The translations under genes were made by a program, and so were the position numbers. DNA of 64,000 bases, taken from positions 62,001 to 126,000 of the forward strand of contig ONFE01000015.1 of the NCBI GenBank assembly GCA_900316985.1, in the 5' to 3' direction. The notes beneath the pieces are model-generated. The model saw only the letters and a program-made list of their open reading frames with translations, was not told where the DNA came from and made no database searches. Below, piece by piece: positions 38,001-44,860 of the stretch. Position 1 is the stretch's first letter; the number at the start of each line of letters is the position of its first letter. This stretch comes from an uncultured Prevotellaceae bacterium. GTDB taxonomy: Bacteria; Bacteroidota; Bacteroidia; Bacteroidales; Bacteroidaceae.

Positions 38001-38314
38001 TGAATCTTTTCGATGATGGCTCTGCCATTGACGGCGATTTCGCTGTCTTTGTAGCCCACATAACTTACCACGAGGGTGGCATTGGCAGGAGCATCCAACT
38101 GGAAGTTACCGCCAATGTCGGTCACGCTTCCTGTCTGAGAGCCCTTCACTCTGACGGTTGCACCAATCAAAGGTTCACCGTCTTGGTCAACAACCTGACC
38201 GCTGACTTTGATGGTCTGAGCCTGCTCTACTGATGCCATTGCGGGTATTGGACAACTTGTCAGTCCCCCAACGACACTCAGTGTTAGCATCACTGAAATT
38301 AGTTGTTTCCTCAT
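35033..38314 (-). CDS. SusC-like TonB-dependent porin of the arabinan locus
   Basis: Outer-membrane transporter (1093 aa). Signal peptide to about residue 28 (AMAS), carboxypeptidase D-like domain (about 30-110), TonB-box region DQVVVVGYGTQKKADLTGSV, plug with ASAGAIYGSRAANGVVIITTKGG, and a long barrel ending in FMAGINFTF. It would import arabinan oligosaccharides together with the SusD partner. Upstream (38315-38538) lie a -7 box and a pair of direct repeats that may bind the regulator encoded at 38539. It heads the operon that runs to 27654. Confidence 0.94.
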   Translation of the reverse strand: MRKQLISVMLTLSVVGGLTSCPIPAMASVEQAQTIKVSGQVVDQDGEPLIGATVRVKGSQTGSVTDIGGNFQLDAPANATLVVSYVGYKDSEIAVNGRAIIEKIQLESDSQVLDQVVVVGYGTQKKADLTGSVSIVNADELKRVSHSNVSSMLEGKVAGVQITSDGQPGADPSVRIRGIGSFGSTAPLYVIDGVPMGTSIRDFSPNDIETIQVLKDASAGAIYGSRAANGVVIITTKGGKKEQPLKVDYKGYFGIDKIQKDAYDIMDAEQYSRYLGIAAENAGIPAPGGYSLGSDGYYHFRDNTNTNWLDEAFKTGIRQNHNVNLSGGGANNTYNISLDYYKQKGTLEGAGPNFERYTARVNNTMDIKFIKFRTSLVYSHSDQDNMAVSNASEYVQGLYGNLGNVLSGVLNMQPTIKAYDNSTWVLDDIVGSASAYKYDAYGYGVYYDTIHGDISAMNPLLVNNMLTRNTIVDRFLGTASADVDLLDMVGVKSKDHKLTYKINLSYSTTSCNDKTWIPAWIQSNRVYLAKENERLTKAHRKYTDALIENTLTYDGTIGQHHANLVVGQTFEQENTNTMDATGINLSQPYFLQLQNASDWSANSFEYKHTLASYLARLNYDFGGKYLLSGIVRRDGSSRLSKDIRWDTFTSISVGWRFDQEAFFPIDRNIVNLFKFRASYGELGYEAAVGDYAIQATMARNNMTYSFGNQPITGSAVSNFVNENLSWEKRKTMNVGVDLAFFNNRIEFTAEWYKNKSQDLLYGVPVPASAGVANTSVTMNAASLENSGFEFSLTYRNRDHALKHEISANLSTLKNKVTSLGFGTEKYITGAYITEVGQEVGRFYGWDYQGLITTQGQLDNLNEAGRLLHNTLEKQKAEADPQYTPDLREPGTWFYQDGAQVGDCYYRDVNGDGQVNGDDQTVLGGGLPKVNFGLSAHLEYKIFDLSISTFGALGYHVSDYLYNTLNSSYGYGNKDVAVLDANQWDGGTYVSGTPRTYLANNASLAWNDLFCDRQIQNAAYWKIANVELGCNLPNKWFGNYVSGVRIYVSAQNLYTFTKYKGYNVDYAGGTFTPGYNFCSYPTARSFMAGINFTF

Positions 38315-38406
38315 TTTACTTGTTTTTAGTTATTATTTAAATATAGGTATAGTGATTTGTCTTGTATAACAGACGTGGTTTGCTTCGGTTAGTCGAGAAT
38401 TTGTTG

Positions 38407-38414
38407 CAAAAGTA
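38407..38414 (-). promoter_or_regulatory. -7 box of the arabinan susC operon
   Basis: TACTTTTG on the minus strand, 93 bp before the susC start. No TTTG -33 element at 19-21 bp; the regulator repeats sit there instead. Confidence 0.6.
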
Positions 38415-38434
38415 TTGAAAAGCCCCCTTCAATA

Positions 38435-38463
38435 GGTGGACAAAACGAAATAAATGGTGGACA
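38435..38463. promoter_or_regulatory. Direct repeats, candidate site of the AraC-type regulator
   Basis: TGTCCACC occurs twice in the same direction (minus strand), 21 bp or two helical turns apart, at 38435-38442 and 38456-38463, with partly matching flanks. The near copy begins 21 bp upstream of the -7 box, where a -33 element would be. This is the usual placement of AraC-family activator sites. Confidence 0.6.
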
Positions 38464-38538
38464 GAATGGTATAATAGTGTCTGTTTGCCACTTTAGCGGA
38501 AAAGTGCCGTTTGGCCATTCCTTGTTATGCGCTGTATG

Positions 38539-41502
38539 CTATTGTACAGCGCTTGGACTCAATCCGTAGAGTTTTGTAAAGCAGCGGGTGAAATATTTAG
38601 GATCATTGAAGCCTACGCTATAGGCAATTTCCGTGATGTTTCGTCCACCTGATTCCTTTAAGAGTTGCCGGGCAATGTTTAGCCGGTAGTTGCGAATGAA
38701 CTGTGTGGTGGGAAGTCCGGCTTCTTCGTTGAGATGTCTTGACAGAAGCGGGCGACTCATGTTCATGGCTTCACAGAGTTCTGTCACGCCAAATTCCGAG
38801 TTTTGGTAGTTTTCTTCCAGCACATGGATGACTTTGTCCATGAACGGCTTGTTCTTCTTTTCCGTTTCCTCTATGTCGGCCTCGGCACTCTTGCTGAAGC
38901 TGTCTTCATATTTCTTCTGGATATGGAGAATACTTTCAATGCGTTGCTGCAGTTGTTTGGGATCTTTGGATTCGTGAAGGGCCTTGACAATGGGAGCCAT
39001 GGCTTTCTTCGCCTCTTGCAGGCGTGCTTTTTCGCGTACTTGTCTCATTCGCCAGCGATATAAATAGGCAGCTAAGACTACAAGGAGAATGGCTGCTCCG
39101 CTCACGAACCACCAACGTTTCCAGAAATAGGGGATGACCTCTATTTCCAGTTGGGCGGTTTCTTCCTGTGAGGCCAATGCTGAACTATATTTCACTTCAA
39201 GCGTATAAGTGCCGCCTTTCAGTGATGTATATCGGATGGAATGTTGTCCGGTGGGCAGTTGAATCCATTCCTCTTCAAATCCTTTCATCCTGTAACTGTA
39301 GATGCCGTTGCGTTCGTTGCCGTAGTTCAGGGCAGAGAATTCAATGGTAAGTGCCTTGTCATTCTCATGCATCGTCAGCTTCTTGGCCTGTGAGATGTCC
39401 TCTTGAAGGTATTTCCCGTCGGCTGTGATGTCGCGATTGTCGATATTCAGGTGTGTAAAGCGCAGGTGTCCTTTATAGGAAGCCTCACTATTGATACCGT
39501 GCAGCATGCAGAGCCCACTGTTGGTGCCCAGGAAGATGAAGCCTTGTTTGTTGATGATGGCGGAGTTCCAATAGAATTGAGAATTAGGGAGTCCGTCTTC
39601 TTCCGTGTAGTTATTGAAAACACCGGTCTGGGGATTGAATTGTGAAAGTCCGTTCTTGGTCGTGATCCAGAGTGTGCCGTCATGGTCTTCGACGATGCCT
39701 TTTACTCCATTGTTGACCAGCCCATGTTGCATGTTATAGTTTTGATAATGCGGATTTCCTTCTTTGTCAGCCGTCAGATGGTAGATGCCGTATTCGTTGC
39801 TGCCGATCCAAAGAGAACCGTCTTTTGCCTCACAGAAACAACTCATCTTTTCGATGATACCGCTTTCCGGCTGGTCGAGTTTATGTTTCAGGATTTCCGC
39901 TTTGAATTGCTGTCCCTTTGTTCCTCCTTTCTCGCGGTCTTTCAGATTGATGCGGACACCTCCCTCGATTGTCCCCATCCATAGCCGTCCGTCCTTATCG
40001 ATGATGCTCCCGATGCAACCTCTTATCTGCCGGCATCCTTGGAAGGGCTCCATGATTTCTCCGGTATGGTAGTCGTAGCAGAAGAGTCCGTCGTTTGTGC
40101 CAATCCACATCAAGTCGTTGATAGAGTCGTATTGCAAGGCACCGATGTAAACCAGAAGCGGTGCATGATGGGAATCAATTGTCAGGGGAACGATTCGCTG
40201 GTGCTGTTCCAAGTTGATGAGGCTAATACCGCCTCCCCAGGTGCCAATCCAGAGCTGTTTACGGTTGTCGGCAGTCAGCGTGGACACGGAATTGTGGGGT
40301 AGGGCAGAATTGCTCTTGGTGAAATGCACGAAATCATTGCTGCCCGCTTCTTTGCGATTCAGTCCTCCTTCTACCGTTCCCACCCAGAGCGTACCGTCGT
40401 CTTCTGCATACATGGCATTGACGGCATTGGGCGAGAGACTGCTTTCTGCAGAAGAATGAACGTAGTTGGTGAGCATCAGCACACAGGGCGTCAGTTTCAT
40501 GGCACCGCCTGTCTCCGTTCCGATCCACAATAGTCCTTGCAGGTATTTTATGCAACTGATGAAATCGCTGCTCAGTGGCATTTCCTTGCTTTTCGTGCTC
40601 CATTGTTCAAAACTGTCGGTCGTGCTGTTATAGGTGTTGATGCCGCCTAATGTGCCTGCTACTAGTGTGTTGTCGGGGCCGATGGCAAGTTTGGTGACGG
40701 TATTGTGGAGGATTCCTGAGCCGTCGTCTTTGCGGTAATGGCTTTGCAGATGGTCTGTCTTGTCGAAGCGAAAGAGCCCGTAACCAGAGGATATCCAAAG
40801 TTCGGTGTCTTTCCAGATGAAGTCCATGATGTCGGCATCCCGTATGTCGTGGATGGCCTGCGAGATGGTTTCCCTGACAATCCTGTCATTCTTCACCTTC
40901 AAGCGATAGAGCCCTCCCTCAATGGTGGCCCATACAGAACCGTCGTTGTCCATGTCACAGATGCTGATGTTGAATTTGTTGCTGGTATATTGGTAAGGAA
41001 TCACCTTCCGGATATCACCGTTTTCATCCATCTGGATATAATAAATAGAGGAACGCGCGACGAGCCAGATGCGGTCTTTTGAGTCGCGGCATATGGTAAC
41101 GGCCTGTTGTGACAATGCCTGGTGAATTAAGCTGTCGCCTTTTGGCTCCCAATTGTGCATGGAATGCAGGTCGATGATATCGGTCCCTTCCTCGTAGGCC
41201 ACCCATAGCCTGTGGAATCTGTCCTCGACCATGTTGCGGCATGAGTTGCTCTTGGGAGTGAATCCCATGTTGATGGTATTAGGAGAAAAAAAGTTGTAGC
41301 CGTCATATTTTACCAGCCCGCTTCCACTTGTGGCAATCCAGATGAAGCCGTCGGTGTCGAGATAGATATCGGAGATATAGTTGCCGAGTAGCCCATTTCT
41401 CATATTCAGGTAGGCAATGTTGTAATGCTTACCTGCAAAGGGAGCGGCTATTGATATGACAGCCAGCATCCACCCGGTCAAAAGGATCTCTAGTCTTCTC
41501 AA
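38539..41502 (-). CDS. Transmembrane propeller-sensor fused to AraC HTH, lacking kinase and receiver
   Basis: Membrane regulator (987 aa). After a signal/anchor helix come two-component propeller repeats (GFIWIATSGSGLVKYDG, GTLWVGTVEGGLNR, GSLWIGSNEYGIYHL, GTLWITTKNGLSQFNP), then a Y_Y_Y-type domain (NGIYSYRMKGFEEEWIQL), a transmembrane helix (about 797-817), a 70-residue coiled-coil-like linker and an AraC-type DNA-binding domain (about 888-987; EIAYSVGFNDPKYFTRCF). Hybrid two-component systems of this shape normally carry a histidine kinase and receiver between the last helix and the HTH; here neither fits. It probably senses arabinan oligosaccharides in the periplasm and acts directly on the nearby susC promoter. 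It follows the GH43 at 41520 by 17 bp. Confidence 0.9.
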   Translation of the reverse strand: MRRLEILLTGWMLAVISIAAPFAGKHYNIAYLNMRNGLLGNYISDIYLDTDGFIWIATSGSGLVKYDGYNFFSPNTINMGFTPKSNSCRNMVEDRFHRLWVAYEEGTDIIDLHSMHNWEPKGDSLIHQALSQQAVTICRDSKDRIWLVARSSIYYIQMDENGDIRKVIPYQYTSNKFNISICDMDNDGSVWATIEGGLYRLKVKNDRIVRETISQAIHDIRDADIMDFIWKDTELWISSGYGLFRFDKTDHLQSHYRKDDGSGILHNTVTKLAIGPDNTLVAGTLGGINTYNSTTDSFEQWSTKSKEMPLSSDFISCIKYLQGLLWIGTETGGAMKLTPCVLMLTNYVHSSAESSLSPNAVNAMYAEDDGTLWVGTVEGGLNRKEAGSNDFVHFTKSNSALPHNSVSTLTADNRKQLWIGTWGGGISLINLEQHQRIVPLTIDSHHAPLLVYIGALQYDSINDLMWIGTNDGLFCYDYHTGEIMEPFQGCRQIRGCIGSIIDKDGRLWMGTIEGGVRINLKDREKGGTKGQQFKAEILKHKLDQPESGIIEKMSCFCEAKDGSLWIGSNEYGIYHLTADKEGNPHYQNYNMQHGLVNNGVKGIVEDHDGTLWITTKNGLSQFNPQTGVFNNYTEEDGLPNSQFYWNSAIINKQGFIFLGTNSGLCMLHGINSEASYKGHLRFTHLNIDNRDITADGKYLQEDISQAKKLTMHENDKALTIEFSALNYGNERNGIYSYRMKGFEEEWIQLPTGQHSIRYTSLKGGTYTLEVKYSSALASQEETAQLEIEVIPYFWKRWWFVSGAAILLVVLAAYLYRWRMRQVREKARLQEAKKAMAPIVKALHESKDPKQLQQRIESILHIQKKYEDSFSKSAEADIEETEKKNKPFMDKVIHVLEENYQNSEFGVTELCEAMNMSRPLLSRHLNEEAGLPTTQFIRNYRLNIARQLLKESGGRNITEIAYSVGFNDPKYFTRCFTKLYGLSPSAVQ

Positions 41503-41519
41503 TCCTTAATCTTTAATCA

Positions 41520-42554
41520 TTAATCATTGACCAAAACGGGCCATCCGTCTTCTGTCCAGCAGATTTCTTTCTGCACCAGGATGGAGGCTCCTTTTAATGG
41601 CACACTGTAACCGTGGCAGATAAAGATGTCTTTGTCGTTCATGTGATAGGCTGCACAATGTCCCATGGCTTCGAAAGCCTTGTGGTCTCCTTCTACGAAA
41701 AGCATGCCGCCACCTTCACGCATATCCTTACCATCACGGTCTACGTAGGGCCCGTTCACTTTTTGGCTGCGCCCAACGGCTACGCGATAGTTGCTTTTGG
41801 CTCCTCTGCAACAGTAATCCCAGGAGACGAACAAATAGTACCACCCGTCGTGTTTCATGATGAATGGTGCTTCGATGGCATTGGTACCAGCGTATTTCGA
41901 TGTGGGGTTGGGTTCTGCGTCCTTGCATCCTGGAGCGTGCCTGCGGGCAATGGTGACGGGCTTTGAAAACAGATGCATGGTGGAGTCAAGGCTGACCATT
42001 TGGATACCGTCCCAGAATGAGCCCCATACCACCCAGGGCTGATCTTCATCGTCTATGACGATATTCGGGTCGATAGCGTTCCAGTTGTCGCGGTTCTCCT
42101 TTGAGACAACCACAGCACCGCGGTCTTCCCAGCGATAGTCTGGCGATTCGGGAGTAAGTGTCTTGTTGGTGAGCAGTCCGATTGCCGAACCGTTCTTTCC
42201 GAAAGTCGAGCAGCTGTACATCATCCACCATCTCCCATGCCATCGGATGATGTCGGGAGCCCAGATATGGCGCTTGAAGCCCGGCACGGAGTCCTGCGTC
42301 CATGTCGGTATTTGTTCTTTCAGTACACCTTCCGGATATACGGTCCATGTTTTCAGGTCTTTGGAAGTGGCTGTTCCTATACCCATTCCAGTGGAATATA
42401 AGTAGTAGGTTCCGTCTTCAAAGGCCATCACAGGGTCGTGCACCATCAGCGTGTCTGTCTTGAAAGGTTCGCGTGGCCATTCCCGCCGCTGCTGTGCATC
42501 GGCTTGAGCCGTACATAGCAGGGCGAGTAGTCCGCAAAAGATTAGTCTTTTCAT
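41520..42554 (-). CDS. GH43 arabinan endo-1,5-alpha-L-arabinanase
   Basis: Secreted single-domain GH43 enzyme (344 aa, signal peptide to A20). The catalytic triad of arabinanases is visible: general base VHDPVMAFEDGTYYLYST (D40), pKa modulator NAIDPNIVIDDE (D162) and acid AIEAPFIMKHDGWYYLF (E228); HIWAPDIIRWHGRWWMMYS and VVWGSFWDGIQM also fit endo-arabinanases. It would cut alpha-1,5-arabinan or its oligosaccharides, probably in the periplasm. It lies between GH51 and the regulator in one minus-strand operon, behind a strong hairpin. Confidence 0.9.
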   Translation of the reverse strand: MKRLIFCGLLALLCTAQADAQQRREWPREPFKTDTLMVHDPVMAFEDGTYYLYSTGMGIGTATSKDLKTWTVYPEGVLKEQIPTWTQDSVPGFKRHIWAPDIIRWHGRWWMMYSCSTFGKNGSAIGLLTNKTLTPESPDYRWEDRGAVVVSKENRDNWNAIDPNIVIDDEDQPWVVWGSFWDGIQMVSLDSTMHLFSKPVTIARRHAPGCKDAEPNPTSKYAGTNAIEAPFIMKHDGWYYLFVSWDYCCRGAKSNYRVAVGRSQKVNGPYVDRDGKDMREGGGMLFVEGDHKAFEAMGHCAAYHMNDKDIFICHGYSVPLKGASILVQKEICWTEDGWPVLVND

Positions 42555-42574
42555 AATTTGTTTTATTTCTAGAA

Positions 42575-42613
42575 ATCCTAGGCTGTCCTAGGCAACCTAG
42601 GACAGCCTGGGAT
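42575..42613. repeat. Perfect-loop hairpin (CCTAGG arms) between GH51 and GH43
   Basis: CCTAGGCTGTCCTAGG and CCTAGGACAGCCTGGG flank a 3-nt loop (CAA), with two more pairs outside. No T run follows on the minus strand, so it is more likely an mRNA-stabilising or REP-like structure than a terminator. Confidence 0.8.
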
Positions 42614-42624
42614 CCTTGGATTAA

Positions 42625-44604
42625 CTAGAAGCGATACACCGCAAATGTCTTGGCTGGAACGCTCACCTTCAGCACATTGCCCTCAGCTTTCACGCTGCCT
42701 GTCTTCGGAGTCACCACGTTCTTGTTTTCCAGCGTGTTGATGGCGTTGGGATTGTCGTGATGCAAAGTGGTCACCTTGCCTTCGGGCAATGTCTTGATGC
42801 CTTTGAAGGTCACGGCGATGTCCTTGGCTTCGGCGTTGGTATTGGCAATCTTCAGGATATACTGCTTGGTGTTCTTGTCGTAGCAGGCCGTAGCATACAT
42901 GCCGTCCTGCCCCTTGATGGCATCCTTGCCCTCCGTCATCTTCAGCACGTTGGTACCAGCATTTTCGCAGTACATTTGCTGTACCCAGTAGGTGGGGGTG
43001 CGCATGGTGCTCAGGTTGTCCATCCAAATCTGATCGGGTCTCCACTGCCAGCCATCCACATGGGCAAACAAAGGAGCGGGAGTAGCCATCCACACGATGT
43101 CGGCATTACGCTCCAGGCCTGTCATGAAAGCAGCCTCACAAAGGGCAGCTTCAAAGGTGTTCTTGCCTGTTGGCACGTCGATAGGTGTATTCTGGTCACC
43201 GCCCTTGATGTGGCACGCATATTCTCCGGCGAATACCTTCGGACCTTTGCGGTTATAGTTGTCATAACGTCCTGCCTGTGAGAGGAACCAATCCTGGTCG
43301 CGGTAGAAGTGCTCGTCCACGAGGTCGGCCTTCAACCGTGTCATCTCCTTCCATCCGTAAGTGAATTCCTTGCCGTCCTTATCATCAGGTGAAGGACCGC
43401 TGGTACCTACGATCTGGATGTTGGGATACTTGGCGCGGATGGCCTTGATGAATTTTTCCAGACGAACCGGATAGAGCGGGCCCCACTGCTCGTTGCCTAC
43501 ACCGATGTGCTTCAGGTTGAAGGGAGCGGGATGGCCCATGTCGGCACGCAGCTTACCCCATTTGGTATCAGTACCACCGTTGGCAAACTCAATCAGGTCG
43601 AGTGCATCGTCGATATAGGGTTGCAGGTCGTCAACGGCCACATGGAACTGTTCGCCGTTGTTCTGGAACTGACAGGCCAGTCCCACGCTGACCACGGGCA
43701 GCGGAGCGGCACCGATTTCCTCTGAAAGCAGGAAGAACTCATAGAAGCCCAATCCATAGCTCTGGAAATAGTTGGGATACATACGATGGGGGAAAGTGTA
43801 GTTCCAGCGGTTCTCATTCAGCGGGCGGTTCTCCACGGGACCTACCGAATTCTTCCACTGATAGCGGCTCTCGAGGTCGGTTCCCTCCACAATACAACCG
43901 CCGGGGAAGCGGAACACGCCGGGTTTCAGGTCCTTCAGATCTTTTACGAGGTCAGCACGGAGCAAGCCTTTCCATGCATCGTTGGGGAAGAGTGACAGAT
44001 GGTCCATGTCCAGTCCGTCCTTGCTCTCCAGGAAGATGCGCAGCAGTCCATGGGCATCGGTCTTGGTGGACTTCAGTTCCATGGTATATTTCTTCCAGCC
44101 GTTACCTGCCACTTCCAAACTTTTTTTGGCAAGCACCTCGTTGTGCGAGCTGACCAGTTCCACACGGATCTTGGCCTTGCCCTTCGTGCGTGCATAGACA
44201 CTGAATTTGTAGCCCATGTCTTTCTTCAGACCCATACCGAAGTAGCCCCGGTTTTCAATACCCGTCCACTTGTCGGTATGGCCGTCGTCCTTCAGTCGGA
44301 TATAGTGCGGATTGCGTGCAAAGGCTGGGTCGTCATCCTCTACCTCCACGTTGCCGAAGGTTTGCCAGGCCATCAGGTGCTGGGGAAACTCGAACGAGCG
44401 GTTCTCCACCATGTCGGCATAGAGGCCGCCGTCGGCTCCGAAGTTGATGTCCTCAAAGAACACACCGTACATCGTGGGTTGAATCACAGCCCCCGGTTTG
44501 TTGGCTTGGATTGTGTACTGATGACTACCGTCGGCAGCCATGACAGAATTGGCGGATGCTAAGGCACCCAGCAGCAAAACTGAAAGAATAGTTTTCTTTT
44601 TCAT
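42625..44604 (-). CDS. GH51 alpha-L-arabinofuranosidase with carbohydrate-binding module
   Basis: Secreted exo-enzyme (659 aa) that removes arabinofuranosyl branches. Signal peptide to about A24 (VMAA). N-terminal VFFEDINFGADGGLYADMVENRSFE is the family hallmark; a jelly-roll insert resembling CBM4/9 lies at about 70-205. Acid/base VGNEQWG (E372) and nucleophile FAGEYACH (E461) are present, followed by the C-terminal beta sandwich. The frame is open to 44727, but a full promoter lies at 44652-44682, so translation must start at ATG 44604. First gene of the GH51-GH43-regulator operon. Confidence 0.94.
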   Translation of the reverse strand: MKKKTILSVLLLGALASANSVMAADGSHQYTIQANKPGAVIQPTMYGVFFEDINFGADGGLYADMVENRSFEFPQHLMAWQTFGNVEVEDDDPAFARNPHYIRLKDDGHTDKWTGIENRGYFGMGLKKDMGYKFSVYARTKGKAKIRVELVSSHNEVLAKKSLEVAGNGWKKYTMELKSTKTDAHGLLRIFLESKDGLDMDHLSLFPNDAWKGLLRADLVKDLKDLKPGVFRFPGGCIVEGTDLESRYQWKNSVGPVENRPLNENRWNYTFPHRMYPNYFQSYGLGFYEFFLLSEEIGAAPLPVVSVGLACQFQNNGEQFHVAVDDLQPYIDDALDLIEFANGGTDTKWGKLRADMGHPAPFNLKHIGVGNEQWGPLYPVRLEKFIKAIRAKYPNIQIVGTSGPSPDDKDGKEFTYGWKEMTRLKADLVDEHFYRDQDWFLSQAGRYDNYNRKGPKVFAGEYACHIKGGDQNTPIDVPTGKNTFEAALCEAAFMTGLERNADIVWMATPAPLFAHVDGWQWRPDQIWMDNLSTMRTPTYWVQQMYCENAGTNVLKMTEGKDAIKGQDGMYATACYDKNTKQYILKIANTNAEAKDIAVTFKGIKTLPEGKVTTLHHDNPNAINTLENKNVVTPKTGSVKAEGNVLKVSVPAKTFAVYRF

Positions 44605-44651
44605 AAGGTGATATGTTAGGTTGTTTTTATTGTTATCAGGTCTTGTGAGTG

Positions 44652-44682
44652 CAAAGATATGAATAATCGAGAGCAGAACAAA
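44652..44682 (-). promoter_or_regulatory. Promoter of the GH51-GH43-regulator operon
   Basis: TTTG, 19 bp, TATCTTTG on the minus strand: a full Bacteroidota consensus, 48 bp before the start codon. A second TATCTTTG lies further upstream at 44736-44743. Its strength contrasts with the -33-less susC promoter it would help to control. Confidence 0.85.
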
Positions 44683-44800
44683 AAGAATCCATTCTTTTTT
44701 TATGCCGAGATAAAATACCTTCGCCATTTTGATGACAAAGATATGAAATTAATTGTAAAACAAACAATTATTCGTATTAAAATATTATAAAAGTGATGTA

Positions 44801-44834
44801 TTTGTTCCTTTTTTAAAAAGAATGATTATCTTTG
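44801..44834 (+). promoter_or_regulatory. Promoter of the TPR lipoprotein gene
   Basis: TTTG at 44801-44804 and TATCTTTG at 44827-44834, spacing 22 bp. The box overlaps an upstream in-frame ATG at 44822, which therefore cannot be the start. Confidence 0.7.
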
Positions 44835-44860
44835 CACACGGAACCCATCAAATACTGAAA

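Noticed and set aside
38529..38552. 8-bp hairpin over the stop codon of the transmembrane regulator gene
   Set aside because: No T run after it on the minus strand and too short to call a terminator.
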